Positions 1 through 8,885 are shown, counted from the first letter of the stretch. The stretch: 64,000 nucleotides of DNA from Paenibacillus_E oryzisoli_A (GCF_050467285.1 NZ_JBCMUN010000017.1:1-64000), one strand, 5' to 3'. Notes: generated by a model from the letters alone, not told the origin. Numbers and translations are program-made.

Positions 1-112
1 GAGATTTTTCAATCTCATTATGGTTGATTGCTCAACCGATTTGCTTACTCACTCGTTGTTCAGTTTTCAAAGATCAATGTCTTTCGTGCACTGCCGCGCT
101 TCCGAAGCAGCG
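1..112 (-). promoter_or_regulatory. rRNA operon leader (5' end of an rrn transcript)
   Basis: Read on the minus strand, this stretch has the conserved Bacillales rRNA leader string TCTTTGAAAACTGAACA (around 56-75, in reverse). It is followed by two small hairpins: GGTTGA/TCAACC with a GCAA loop at 22-37, and GAGATT/AATCTC with a GAAA loop at 1-16. Leaders of this kind lie just ahead of the 16S gene, which should start beyond the left edge. No rRNA gene body is inside the window. The identification rests on recognising the leader string and on the tandem promoters upstream. Confidence 0.8.
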
Positions 113-118
113 AAATGT

Positions 119-148
119 AATATATCATATTGCATCGCATCATTGCAA
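119..148 (-). promoter_or_regulatory. rRNA promoter P2 (proximal)
   Basis: On the minus strand a -35 TTGCAA (143-148) is followed after 18 bp by a -10 TATATT (119-124). This places the start just upstream of the rRNA leader. It is the proximal member of a tandem pair, as is usual for rrn operons. Confidence 0.6.
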
Positions 149-204
149 GCACTTTTTTAAAATTCTTTTTCGCGCTTGTCGGCCCGTCTTGCGGCCGAGG
201 TGAT

Positions 205-234
205 AATATAGCACGCGCCCCACGACCGTGGCAA
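205..234 (-). promoter_or_regulatory. rRNA promoter P1 (distal)
   Basis: On the minus strand a -35 TTGCCA (229-234) and -10 TATATT (205-210) are separated by 18 bp, about 85 bp upstream of P2 with the same -10 hexamer. The tandem arrangement supports an rRNA operon reading leftwards, divergent from the regulator gene at 332. Confidence 0.6.
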
Positions 235-331
235 TGTTTTATTTTTCCATTTTAAAAATCTGCATGAAACTTGTCTTCTGTTCCGTCCCACGCCGGCATA
301 CTAATGAAGCGAAACCTTCCTGGAAGCTGGG

Positions 332-1753
332 GTGAGTATCGTGTCAGGACAGCGTGATCAAGGATCGGCTTTTTTTGAAAAAGTGCTCAATTTGCTCGAT
401 GTCGGTGTGCATCTCATTAATGATGAGGGAATAACCGTTTTCTATAACGACAAAATGGCGGAGACAGACGGGCTGCAGCGCGAGCAGGTGCTGGGAAAGA
501 ATGTGTTTGAGCTTTTCCCTTCCCTGACGCAAGAAACGAGCACATTAACGAAGGTCCTCAACACGGGTACGGAGATCAGCGAAAAGATTCAAACCTACGT
601 CAGCATGACCGGCAAACGCATCACGACCATTAACAGCACCTATCCACTCACGGAAAACGGCCGCATGATCGGCGCTTTGGAAGTGGCCAAGGACATCACC
701 AGCATCATGCATCTCCATGACCAGATTCTCGATCTCCGGCATCAAATCTATGAGGCTCCGGGCAGGAAAAAGCCAGCCGGCTCCGCTCGCTACCATTTCA
801 GCGATCTGATCGGGAGCGATCCTGCTTTTCTGCGGACGATCGCGTTTGCCAAAAAAGCGTCACGTACAAGCTCCCCCGTCCTCATCTGCGGGCCGACAGG
901 GACGGGCAAGGAACTCGTCGCCCAGAGCATCCATAATGCGGGCAGCCGCAGGAGCCGACCTTTTATCGCGCAGAACTGCGCAGCGATGCCCGGTGAGCTT
1001 ATGGAGGGCATCATGTTCGGGACGGCGCGAGGTGCTTTTACGGGCGCGATCGATCGAGCCGGCTTGTTTGAGCAGGCGAATGGCGGCACGCTTTTTCTGG
1101 ATGAGCTCAACAGCCTTGATCTTGTCCTGCAGGCGAAGCTGCTGCGGGTGCTCCAGGACGGCCTCGTTCGCCGCGTCGGCGGGACGAAGGAACAGCAGGT
1201 CGATATTCGCATCATCACCGCGATGAATATCGAACCGACCGAGGCGCTGGCGAGGAACGTGCTGCGCAGCGATCTTTTTTATCGGCTGAATGTGGTCAAT
1301 CTGACGCTCCCCCCGCTCGCCCAGCGCAAAGACGATATTCCGCTGCTGACGCAGCATTTTATAGAAACGTTTAACGCGCTGTTCGATATGAAAGTGACGG
1401 GCGTTGCGCCGGACGCGATGGAGCGGATGCTTCAGTATGCTTGGCCCGGGAATGTACGTGAGCTCAGCCACGCCATTGAATCGACGTATAATATGATGGA
1501 GCCGGAGTGCGATATTATTGAAGAAAGCCATTTGCCCGCTTCCCTCGTTCCGCCTATGCCCCCGGTTAAGATGCTGGACGCTGCTCCTCCGCGAACCGGT
1601 CTCCCCGAAAAGGTGAAACAGCTGGAAAAGGAAGCGATCGAACGGGCGCTGGCCGAGCACAACTACAATGTCACGCTTACCGCGCAGGCACTCGGAATGA
1701 AACGGCAGGCGCTGCAGTATAAGCTGAAAAGTTACGGCATCGTGAGAAAATAA
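332..1753 (+). CDS. Sigma-54-dependent transcriptional activator (PAS-AAA-Fis)
   Basis: A bacterial enhancer-binding protein of 473 aa with RocR/AcoR-like layout. A PAS-type sensor spans about residues 12-125. The AAA+ domain spans about 153-385 with Walker A GPTGTGKE (187-194), the sigma-54 contact loop GAFTGA (234-239) and Walker B GGTLFLDE (251-258). A Fis-type helix-turn-helix lies at about 437-473. There is no receiver domain, so it probably senses a small molecule through PAS. It starts with GTG after GGAAGCTGGG; a second GTG at 341 is possible. The next gene, kamA, has a consensus sigma-54 promoter in the 75-bp gap, so activation of kamA in response to lysine or a derivative is the natural inference. 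The ligand and the upstream binding sites are unknown. Confidence 0.9.
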   Translation: MSIVSGQRDQGSAFFEKVLNLLDVGVHLINDEGITVFYNDKMAETDGLQREQVLGKNVFELFPSLTQETSTLTKVLNTGTEISEKIQTYVSMTGKRITTINSTYPLTENGRMIGALEVAKDITSIMHLHDQILDLRHQIYEAPGRKKPAGSARYHFSDLIGSDPAFLRTIAFAKKASRTSSPVLICGPTGTGKELVAQSIHNAGSRRSRPFIAQNCAAMPGELMEGIMFGTARGAFTGAIDRAGLFEQANGGTLFLDELNSLDLVLQAKLLRVLQDGLVRRVGGTKEQQVDIRIITAMNIEPTEALARNVLRSDLFYRLNVVNLTLPPLAQRKDDIPLLTQHFIETFNALFDMKVTGVAPDAMERMLQYAWPGNVRELSHAIESTYNMMEPECDIIEESHLPASLVPPMPPVKMLDAAPPRTGLPEKVKQLEKEAIERALAEHNYNVTLTAQALGMKRQALQYKLKSYGIVRK

Positions 1754-1771
1754 CCTCAATCCGGGAACGGT

Positions 1772-1786
1772 TGGCACGCTTCTTGC
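1772..1786 (+). promoter_or_regulatory. Sigma-54 (-24/-12) promoter of kamA
   Basis: TGGCAC-N5-TTGC, an exact match to the sigma-54 consensus, with GG at 1773-1774 and GC at 1785-1786 (12-bp phasing). It lies 43 bp before the kamA ATG and directly after the gene for a GAFTGA-containing activator. No sigma-A -10 element is evident in the same gap. Confidence 0.9.
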
Positions 1787-1828
1787 ATCCACTACTAGTG
1801 AGCCAACATCACTACTGGAGGTGCAGCG

Positions 1829-3199
1829 ATGGAACGACGTGACTGGAAGCAGATCGAGCTCTGGAAAGACGTGACGGATGAGCAATGGAATGACTGGCTG
1901 TGGCAGTTGACGCATACGATTCGTTCCTTGGACGATTTGAAAAAGGTTGTGAACCTGACCCCCGAGGAAGAAGAGGGCGTTCGCATCTCGACGCAGACGA
2001 TTCCTTTGAATATTACGCCTTACTATGCTTCATTAATGAATCCGGATGACCAGCGGTGCCCGATTCGGATGCAATCCGTGCCGATTTCGGCGGAGCTGCT
2101 GAAAACGAAATACGACCTCGAAGACCCGCTTCACGAGGATGAGGATTCGCCGACGCCCGGGCTGACGCACCGTTATCCCGACCGGGTGCTGTTCCTGGTG
2201 ACGAACCAGTGCTCGATGTACTGCCGGTACTGCACACGGCGGCGCTTCTCCGGCCAGGTCGGCATGGGCGTGCCGAAAAAGCAGCTGGACGACGCGATCG
2301 CCTACATCCGGAATACGCCGGAGGTGCGGGACGTTTTGCTCTCGGGCGGGGATGGGCTGCTGATTAACGATAATATTTTGGAGTATATTCTGAAAAATTT
2401 GCGGGCGATCCCCCATGTGGAAATTATTCGGATCGGGACGCGGGCGCCGGTCGTTTTTCCGCAGCGGATTACGGAGAACCTCTGTTCCATTATCCGGAAG
2501 TATCATCCGGTGTGGCTGAACACGCATTTCAACACGCCGCTCGAAATTACGGAGGAGGCGAAGAAAGCGTGTGCGATGCTGGCCGATGCCGGGGTGCCCC
2601 TTGGTAACCAAGCCGTCATTCTGGCGGGCATCAACGACTCCACCTATATTATGAAAAAGCTCATGCATGAGCTGGTCAAAATCCGCGTCCGCCCTTATTA
2701 CATCTACCAGTGCGACCTCTCGGAGGGCATCGGGCACTTCCGGGCGCCGGTCTCAAAAGGACTGGAGATTATCGAGTCCTTACGGGGGCATACGAGCGGG
2801 TATGCGGTGCCAACCTTCGTCGTTGATGCGCCTGGCGGCGGCGGCAAAATCGCGCTGCAGCCGAATTACCTCCTATCGCAAAGCCAGGATAAGGTGATCC
2901 TGCGCAACTACGAAGGCGTCATCGTCGGCTATCCGGAGCCGAAGAACTATGTGCCGGACCGCGCCGATGCGTACTTCAATGAAGTGTACGGCGTGATTGC
3001 GCAGCCGGAGAGCACGGGAATCATCGCCCTGATGAAAGATGAAAAATTCAACTTGGTGCCAGAAAATTTGCGGCGCATCGGTCGCCGGAAGGCGTACCTG
3101 TCATCGCCGGATCATGCTTCGCTGAAGGACCGGCGCGGCAAGCGGGACGAGATGAAGGATAAGCTGATGAAGGCGCAGCAGAAGGAGAGCGGCGTGTAG
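1829..3199 (+). CDS. kamA: Lysine 2,3-aminomutase (radical SAM, PLP)
   Basis: Converts L-lysine to L-beta-lysine (3,6-diaminohexanoate) using a [4Fe-4S] cluster, S-adenosylmethionine and pyridoxal phosphate. The 456-aa protein has the radical-SAM triad C128-x3-C132-x2-C135 in CSMYCRYC. The PLP-lysine motif APGGGGK places the Schiff-base lysine at K340. Length fits the Bacillus KamA/YodO branch. It starts at ATG 1829 after GGAGG. It is transcribed alone from the sigma-54 promoter, with a strong hairpin just downstream. The other lysine-pathway genes lie 2-11 kb to the right, mostly on the other strand. An EpmB-type or glutamate mutase is unlikely given the CoA-transferase, AblB and YodT neighbours. 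Confidence 0.93.
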   Translation: MERRDWKQIELWKDVTDEQWNDWLWQLTHTIRSLDDLKKVVNLTPEEEEGVRISTQTIPLNITPYYASLMNPDDQRCPIRMQSVPISAELLKTKYDLEDPLHEDEDSPTPGLTHRYPDRVLFLVTNQCSMYCRYCTRRRFSGQVGMGVPKKQLDDAIAYIRNTPEVRDVLLSGGDGLLINDNILEYILKNLRAIPHVEIIRIGTRAPVVFPQRITENLCSIIRKYHPVWLNTHFNTPLEITEEAKKACAMLADAGVPLGNQAVILAGINDSTYIMKKLMHELVKIRVRPYYIYQCDLSEGIGHFRAPVSKGLEIIESLRGHTSGYAVPTFVVDAPGGGGKIALQPNYLLSQSQDKVILRNYEGVIVGYPEPKNYVPDRADAYFNEVYGVIAQPESTGIIALMKDEKFNLVPENLRRIGRRKAYLSSPDHASLKDRRGKRDEMKDKLMKAQQKESGV

Positions 3200-3220
3200 G
3201 TGCAAGCCACAGCGAAAAAA

Positions 3221-3263
3221 GGAGCCACCCCACCGCGGTTCATGCGGTCGGTGACTCCTTTTT
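3221..3263. terminator. Bidirectional terminator between kamA and sulfatase
   Basis: Outer stem GGAGCCACC (3221-3229) pairs with GGTGACTCC (3250-3258) with one mismatch. Inner stem ACCGC (3232-3236) pairs with GCGGT (3244-3248). An A run precedes it and a T run follows, so it can work for both converging genes. Confidence 0.8.
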
Positions 3264-3269
3264 CACTTC

Positions 3270-4808
3270 CTAAGCGCCCCAAATACGCGGCATTGGAAGC
3301 GGCTCTTTGCCAAGCTCGGCCCATGCGTACTTGAGCAGCAGCTCTGTCTTGAGGCTTGCAGAAGCCGGGTCATCCCACAGATTGTTAATCTCGCCAGGGT
3401 CTTCCTGCAAGTCGAAAATTTCGCCGTACGTCTGGTTGTAGTAGACGGTGATTTTGTAGCGCTCGTTGACGTACGTTTTCTGATGAATGGTCGTCGGCTG
3501 ATGATGGAACTCGCAAATGGCGTGATCGCGCGCCTGCTCCTTGTTCCCCAGCCAAACCTGGCTCTGATCCACGCCGGTCATCGTCCGCGGAATCGGAAGA
3601 TCGCAGAACGACAGGAATGTTGGCGCCAGGTCGACCAGCGATTGAATCGCTGCGCTCTGCTCGCCTTGCGGAATTTGCCCCGGATAGCGGGCGATAAACG
3701 GAATTTTGATCAGGTCTTCGTAATGGAAGCCGCCCTTCGCTTGCAGGCCGTGCTGTCCGAAGAAATGACCGTGGTCCGTCGTGAAGACGACGATGGTGTT
3801 ATCGGCTAAGCCGAGTTCGTCGAGCTTATCAAGGATTTTGCCGATGTATTTGTCCATCATGGAAATCATGCCGTAGTAGACGGCCATTTGCTTCGCTTTG
3901 TGCTCGTCCGTAATGCGGTGCTTGTCGCCATAGTGGTAATAGTGATGCGAATGATAACCGTGCACTTCAAAGCTTTGGTCTTCTTTTAAATAAGAGAAGT
4001 CTGGGTTCTCTTCCTGCGTCAAGCCGAAATGCGGCGGGTTCTTGTCATGTTCGCCCGGCGTGATGGACGGAACGGTCAGCTTGGACGGGTCGTACATCGT
4101 ATCCCACGGCTCCGGCACCAAATATTCCGGATGCGGATCGAAGAAAGAGCTCCACAGGAAGAAGCTTTCGTCGCTCTCCTTGTACTGCTCCAGCATGGCA
4201 TTGGAACGCTCCGCGATCCAGGTATTATAATGATATTCCTCCGGAATCGGCCACTTGTACGTCAGATTAGGGTCCATCGTGCCGGTTGGCGCCAGGAAGT
4301 AGTCTCTCCAGTTTTTGCAGCCTTTCTCTTCCATCCAAATCGCATAATGCTGACCCACGTGTGCTTCATTCGTATGGTTACGGGCCAACTCGACATGGTC
4401 GAAGCCGTAGAATTTGTCTTTGTAATTTTTCCAGAACGCCAGGTCTTGAAGGACAGGATACGACTCCAGTGAAGGATATTCCTCCGACGAACGGAGCGGT
4501 TGAAAATGTGCTTTGCCGATCAGCGCGGACTGATAGCCGCCCTTGCTGAAATCCTCCGTGACGACATGGCGGTCCTCCAGCAGCTTGGTGCCCAGGGTCC
4601 ATGCCCCATGCTGACTCGGATACATGCCGGTAATGATGGACGCTCTTGTCGGCGTACATGTCGGATTTGGGCAATAAGCGCGATTGAACGTCGTTCCCTC
4701 ACGAACCAATCGGTCGAGATTCGGAGTGGAGATTTCTTTATTAAAAGCGCCGATCGTATCCCAATGCTGCTGATCGCTCGTAATCAACAAAATGTTAGGT
4801 TTTTTCAT
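3270..4808 (-). CDS. Sulfatase (type I, Cys-type formylglycine precursor)
   Basis: A 512-aa type I sulfatase that should hydrolyse sulfate esters. The signature C51-T-P-T-R55, followed by ASIITGMYPSQHG, marks the cysteine converted to formylglycine. N-terminal NILLITSDQQ supplies metal-binding aspartate. FTTDHGHFFGQHG (middle) and LQEDPGEINNL (C-terminal) are typical of glycan and arylsulfatases. There is no signal peptide, so it is probably cytoplasmic. It starts at ATG 4808 after AGGAGGCGA. It stands alone between kamA and mgtC, and its substrate cannot be read from context. A maturation enzyme (FGE or anaerobic SME) is required and is not in the window. Confidence 0.85.
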   Translation of the reverse strand: MKKPNILLITSDQQHWDTIGAFNKEISTPNLDRLVREGTTFNRAYCPNPTCTPTRASIITGMYPSQHGAWTLGTKLLEDRHVVTEDFSKGGYQSALIGKAHFQPLRSSEEYPSLESYPVLQDLAFWKNYKDKFYGFDHVELARNHTNEAHVGQHYAIWMEEKGCKNWRDYFLAPTGTMDPNLTYKWPIPEEYHYNTWIAERSNAMLEQYKESDESFFLWSSFFDPHPEYLVPEPWDTMYDPSKLTVPSITPGEHDKNPPHFGLTQEENPDFSYLKEDQSFEVHGYHSHHYYHYGDKHRITDEHKAKQMAVYYGMISMMDKYIGKILDKLDELGLADNTIVVFTTDHGHFFGQHGLQAKGGFHYEDLIKIPFIARYPGQIPQGEQSAAIQSLVDLAPTFLSFCDLPIPRTMTGVDQSQVWLGNKEQARDHAICEFHHQPTTIHQKTYVNERYKITVYYNQTYGEIFDLQEDPGEINNLWDDPASASLKTELLLKYAWAELGKEPLPMPRIWGA

Positions 4809-4937
4809 TGTACTATCGCCTCCTGATTATCCTAATCATAGAGACATTTTGTGAAAATTCCAATGTCACTATGTTGTGATCATTTATCATTATGTTGTAT
4901 TTTCGAAATATCATGCAAAAGATAGCCTGAATGCCGA

Positions 4938-4967
4938 ATAACCCTGCAGACAAGTCTGGAGGGTTAT
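4938..4967 (-). terminator. Hairpin between mgtC and sulfatase
   Basis: ATAACCCT/AGGGTTAT outer stem with CAGAC/GTCTG inner stem, 40 bp after the mgtC stop. No clear T run follows, so it may be a terminator or an RNA-stabilising hairpin. Confidence 0.4.
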
Positions 4968-5006
4968 CTCGCCTTCTTAGGTACAGGTTGCATGCGTCAC
5001 ATCCTT

Positions 5007-5669
5007 TTATTGCATTTCAACGACATGAACAAAGGGCGCGTCCTGGATCAGCGGCAGCAATTTATTCATTTCATAATTCGCAGGCAGTTTGATGGTAATG
5101 TCGAGCACAAGCTCGGCGGATTCCAGCAATTTTTCGCTATGAAAATGTAAAATAATGAGGTCTCTTTCCTTGAGAAATTGCTGAATGAATTGGGCGGCTC
5201 CCGGTTCATCGCGCAGGCGAATGGACAACTGTTCGGTCTTGGGTGAAGCCAGCCATGGGATCCTGCTATGTAATAATTTCTGTGCAATTAAAATGAGCAC
5301 GGTCGTCCCGATACCGACAATGTACAGGTCGGCGCCGATCGCCATGCCGATGCCAGCGGTCAGCCAAATCCCCGCCGCCGTTGTCAGCCCTCTGACGGTT
5401 TGCCTCTGCATAAAAATCATGCCGGCTCCCAGAAATCCGACGCCGCTGACGACTTGCGCCGCAACACGCGACGGGTCGAGCGCAACGCCTTCTTTACCGA
5501 TCATATCTTCAAATCCGTATTTGGAAATGAGCATCATCAGTGCCGCCCCTGCGGCAACGACGAAATGGGTGCGAATGCCTGCTTCTTTCATCCTGCTCTT
5601 GCGCTCGTAGCCGATAATCGCGCCGCAAACGCCGGCCAGGATAACACGCAACAAAAATCCAACCTCCAT
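5007..5669 (-). CDS. MgtC/SapB family membrane protein
   Basis: An integral membrane protein of the MgtC family. The N-terminal half has several hydrophobic helices with GYERK and AGIRTHFVVAAGAAL motifs, then GFLGAGMIF and GLTTAAGIW. A soluble ACT-like domain follows (about residues 150-220). The family is linked to magnesium limitation and membrane energetics; molecular function is not settled. I place the start at ATG 5669 (220 aa) because AAGGAG sits just upstream and the protein then begins at MEVGFLLRV. A longer frame to 5789 would add a charged, non-conserved leader abutting the next stop codon. Its presence inside the lysine locus looks incidental. Confidence 0.8.
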   Translation of the reverse strand: MEVGFLLRVILAGVCGAIIGYERKSRMKEAGIRTHFVVAAGAALMMLISKYGFEDMIGKEGVALDPSRVAAQVVSGVGFLGAGMIFMQRQTVRGLTTAAGIWLTAGIGMAIGADLYIVGIGTTVLILIAQKLLHSRIPWLASPKTEQLSIRLRDEPGAAQFIQQFLKERDLIILHFHSEKLLESAELVLDITIKLPANYEMNKLLPLIQDAPFVHVVEMQ

Positions 5670-5788
5670 GCCAATTCTCCTTTCCAGTGAACGATAGTCG
5701 CTTGGCCTCATTTTCCGGCCGAACGTCGAAGGACGCTCCCCTCGCTTGCGCTTGAGTGCGTCCTCCCGTTCTATCGTACTATCGTACA

Positions 5789-7207
5789 CTATTTTCGAAA
5801 ACTTACCAACTTCAATTCCGTTAACTCCTCGATTGCATACTTCACTCCCTCGCGCCCCGTGCCGCTTTCCTTGACCCCGCCGTACGGCATGTGATCCACC
5901 CGGAACGTCGGAATGTCATTGATCATCACACCGCCGACTTCCAGCGCTTCCGCAGCGGCAAAGGCGGTGCGAAGATCGTTCGTGTAGACCCCTGCCTGCA
6001 AACCGTAGCGGGAGTCGTTCACCAACGCGATACCCTCCTCGATGGAGGCGATCCGATTGATGAGGACGATTGGCGCGAACGCCTCCTGGCAGGCGACGCG
6101 CGTCGACGCCGGCGCGTGCAGCAGCACTGTCGGCGCCACGACGTTGCCGTCGCGCCAGTTGCCAGCCGCGACAACGGCGCCATGCTGCTCGGCCTCGGCG
6201 ATCCACGCCATCGCGCGCTCCGCGTCGCGGGCGCTGATCAAGGCCGAGACGTCCGTCGCCGGATCGAACGGATCGCCGAGGCGCAGTTTTGCCGTTTGGG
6301 CGACGAATTTCTGCACAAACGCATCGAACAGCGCTTCATGCACATAAATGCGCTGAATGGAAATGCACACCTGGCCCGCGAAGGAGAAGGCCCCGGTGAC
6401 GGCTCTTGCGATCATGGCGTCCACGTCGACGCCTTGATCCACCAGCAGCGCCGAGTTCGAGCCTAGCTCGAGCGTGACTCGGCGGAGACCGGCTTTGCCG
6501 CGAATGGCGATGCCGACCTCGGGCGAGCCCGTGAAGGTGACCGCCTTCACGCGCACGTCCGTCACGAGGAGGTCGCCGATCAGGCTGCCGCTACCGGTCA
6601 CGACGTTCAGCGCGCCGGCCGGCAGCCCAGCCTGCTCCAGCAGCTCCGCGAGCAGGAGCGCGGTCAGCGGCGTCTGCCCAGCCGGCTTGAGCACGATCGT
6701 ATTGCCTGCCGCGATCGCCGGCCCGACTTTATGCGCCACGAGGTTCATCGGGAAGTTGAACGGCGTGATCGCCGCTACAACGCCGAGCGGCTGGCGCATC
6801 GTGTAGGCGATCCGCCCCTCGCCGCCCGGGGCGGCGTCGAGCGGAATCGTCTCGCCGTGAATCCGCTTCGCCTCTTCGGCGGCGAACTTGTACGTGGCGA
6901 TCGTGCGCGCCACTTCCTGCTTCGCCGTCGTGATCGGCTTCGCCGCTTCTAGCGCGATCAGCTCCGCGCAGCGCTCGGCGTTCGCGCTGATGAGCGCCGC
7001 CAGCCGCTCCAGAATCGCGGCCCGCTCATGCGCCGGCATACGCGCCATCAGTGGGCGCGCCGCCTCGGCAGCCGCGATCGCCTGCTCCACCTCGGCCGCG
7101 TCCGCATAAGCGACGTCCGCCAGGTGCGCTCCGCTGTATGGCGCGTTGAGGGGGCGGTGCTCACGCGCCTCCAGCCACTGGCCGCCAATCCATAATTGCT
7201 TTTTCAT
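5789..7207 (-). CDS. Aldehyde dehydrogenase (candidate succinic semialdehyde dehydrogenase)
   Basis: An NAD(P)-dependent aldehyde dehydrogenase of 472 aa. Catalytic residues are visible: N151 in TPFNFP, E247 in LELGSNS and C281 in FAGQVCIS. The sequence resembles the lactaldehyde/glyceraldehyde-3-phosphate/semialdehyde group, so substrate is not certain from sequence alone. It follows gabT on the same strand, separated by a 340-bp gap containing a repeat element. GABA aminotransferase makes succinic semialdehyde, so oxidation of that product to succinate is the best contextual guess. Starts at ATG 7207 after AAGAGGT. Confidence 0.82.
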   Translation of the reverse strand: MKKQLWIGGQWLEAREHRPLNAPYSGAHLADVAYADAAEVEQAIAAAEAARPLMARMPAHERAAILERLAALISANAERCAELIALEAAKPITTAKQEVARTIATYKFAAEEAKRIHGETIPLDAAPGGEGRIAYTMRQPLGVVAAITPFNFPMNLVAHKVGPAIAAGNTIVLKPAGQTPLTALLLAELLEQAGLPAGALNVVTGSGSLIGDLLVTDVRVKAVTFTGSPEVGIAIRGKAGLRRVTLELGSNSALLVDQGVDVDAMIARAVTGAFSFAGQVCISIQRIYVHEALFDAFVQKFVAQTAKLRLGDPFDPATDVSALISARDAERAMAWIAEAEQHGAVVAAGNWRDGNVVAPTVLLHAPASTRVACQEAFAPIVLINRIASIEEGIALVNDSRYGLQAGVYTNDLRTAFAAAEALEVGGVMINDIPTFRVDHMPYGGVKESGTGREGVKYAIEELTELKLVSFRK

Positions 7208-7267
7208 GCTGTAGACCTCTTTTCTTATCCGACTAATCTAAGGGGGATACATGGGGCCGACGTAACT

Positions 7268-7445
7268 CCTGCAAAAATGCAGGAATTTTTCGAAAAAACG
7301 GCGTTTTTTACGCAATTCCTGCGAAAGTGCAGGTTTTAAGATGAGTTTGCTCAAAAAGAAGCCGTCTGGCCCAAAATACCTGCACAATCGCAGGTATTTC
7401 TCAGAATTGGGTGGGGGAGGATGAAATTTCCTGCTTTTTTGCAGG
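7268..7445. repeat. Four-palindrome intergenic element, family A copy 1
   Basis: Four copies of the 16-bp palindrome CCTGC-N6-GCAGG start at 7268, 7318, 7379 and 7430, giving steps of 50, 61 and 51 bp. Some arms are longer; the third extends to AAATACCTGC/GCAGGTATTT. The element fills most of the gap between gabT and the aldehyde dehydrogenase gene. A second copy with nearly the same spacing is at 26134-26311. Confidence 0.85.
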
Positions 7446-7548
7446 CTTTGATCTTCATGAGCGGGTGCTCCATGTAATCCACACCGACGAACATGATTGT
7501 CGCGATGTTCCACCATACCAGCATTTTTGGTTATGAAACAGTCATCAC

Positions 7549-8883
7549 TCAAGGCTGCAGCTCCGCAAACACCTGCTCAATGACATCCAGTCCCTCCGCG
7601 AGCTGATCATCCGTGATAACAAGCGGGCAGAGCATCCTTATCACATTGCTATAGATACCTGCGCTCATCAAAATCACCCCGCGCTGATGACACGCCTGGA
7701 GCACGTGCGCCGTCAGCTCTTTATCCGGCAGCTTCGTACCCCGGTCCTGTACAAGCTCCATCGCGCTCATCGCACCGAGCGAGCGGACATCGCCGATGCA
7801 GGCATGCTTATGCTGGAGCCGGAGGAAGCGCTCTTGTACGGCTGCGCCGATCGCCGATGCCCGCCCAACGAGGCCCTCCTTCTCCAGCATCGCGATCACC
7901 TGCAAGGCTGCGACACACCCGAGCGGGCTGCCGCCATACGTGCCGCCGATCTCGCCGACGCCCGGGGCGTCCATGATGTCGGCCCGGCCAGTCACAGCGC
8001 TGAGCGGGAGTCCGGCGGCAATCGATTTGGACATCGTCATGAGATCGGGCACGACGCCGTGATGCTCCATCGCAAACATGCGGCCCGTACGCCCGAAGCC
8101 CGTCTGCACTTCATCGGCAATCAGCAGGATGCCATACTTGTCGCAAATGCGTCGTACGCCCTGGATAAATCGCGTTGATGCGATGACGAAGCCGCCTTCG
8201 CCCTGCACAGGCTCAAGAATCACCGCCGCCACATCCTCCCCCGGCACCTCGGACAAAAAGAAATCCTCGAACCGTCGGAGCAGACCATCGTCCACCTCGT
8301 CCGGCGTCATGCCGTCCGGCGCCCGGTAGTAGTACGGATAAGGCATTCGGTACGTATCCGGAGCAAAAGGGCCAAAGCCATTCTTATACGGCTTCACCTT
8401 GCTCGTCAAGGACATCGCCATGTACGTCCGGCCGTGGAATCCGCGCTCGAACGAAATAACACCTCGGCGTCCGGTAAATTTGCGCGCGATTTTGACCGCA
8501 TTTTCCACCGCTTCCGCTCCACTGTTCAGGAAAAACGTCTTCTTCGGATGATCGCCGAGCGTAATCGTATTCAGCTTCTCCGCCAGCGCGATGTACGGCT
8601 CATACATCACCACGTGGAAGCTCGGGTGCAAATACTGATCGAGCTGTGCCTTCAACGCTTCGACCACGCGGGGCGGCGAATGGCCCACATTCAAGCACCC
8701 GATCGCACCTGCAAAATCGATGAACGTGTTGCCGTCCACATCCGTCAGGAGCGCTCCCTCTCCTTTAGCCGCAAAAGTCGGCACCGTATTGAAAGGCCCC
8801 CGAGGCACGCTTGCAGCACGCCGCTCCAGCAGCTTGCTCGCCTCCGGCCCCGGCAGGGCGGTCTTCATTTGAATAAAACCCAT
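7549..8883 (-). CDS. gabT: 4-aminobutyrate aminotransferase
   Basis: A class III PLP aminotransferase of 444 aa. Features are FFLNSGAEAVENAVKIAR, the cofactor aspartate D257 in ADEVQTGFGRTG, and the PLP lysine K286 in MTMSKSIAAGLP. Overall similarity is to GabT, which moves the amino group of GABA to 2-oxoglutarate to give succinic semialdehyde. I take ATG 8883 (MGFIQMK) because GGAGG lies 7 nt upstream; a long upstream reading frame is rejected as it overlaps the M20 gene. Only 2 bp separate it from the stop of the deacylase gene, so the two are co-translated. This places GABA production and use in one transcript. Confidence 0.88.
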   Translation of the reverse strand: MGFIQMKTALPGPEASKLLERRAASVPRGPFNTVPTFAAKGEGALLTDVDGNTFIDFAGAIGCLNVGHSPPRVVEALKAQLDQYLHPSFHVVMYEPYIALAEKLNTITLGDHPKKTFFLNSGAEAVENAVKIARKFTGRRGVISFERGFHGRTYMAMSLTSKVKPYKNGFGPFAPDTYRMPYPYYYRAPDGMTPDEVDDGLLRRFEDFFLSEVPGEDVAAVILEPVQGEGGFVIASTRFIQGVRRICDKYGILLIADEVQTGFGRTGRMFAMEHHGVVPDLMTMSKSIAAGLPLSAVTGRADIMDAPGVGEIGGTYGGSPLGCVAALQVIAMLEKEGLVGRASAIGAAVQERFLRLQHKHACIGDVRSLGAMSAMELVQDRGTKLPDKELTAHVLQACHQRGVILMSAGIYSNVIRMLCPLVITDDQLAEGLDVIEQVFAELQP

Positions 8884-8885
8884 CG

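Noticed and set aside
7268..7445. CRISPR array
   Set aside because: Repeats are 16-bp palindromes with unequal spacing and only four copies; no cas genes and no uniform long repeats.
7238..7552. Minus-strand reading frame of 104 codons between gabT and the aldehyde dehydrogenase gene
   Set aside because: It runs through the four CCTGC palindromes, has no ribosome site and no protein-like composition. The interval is a repeat element.
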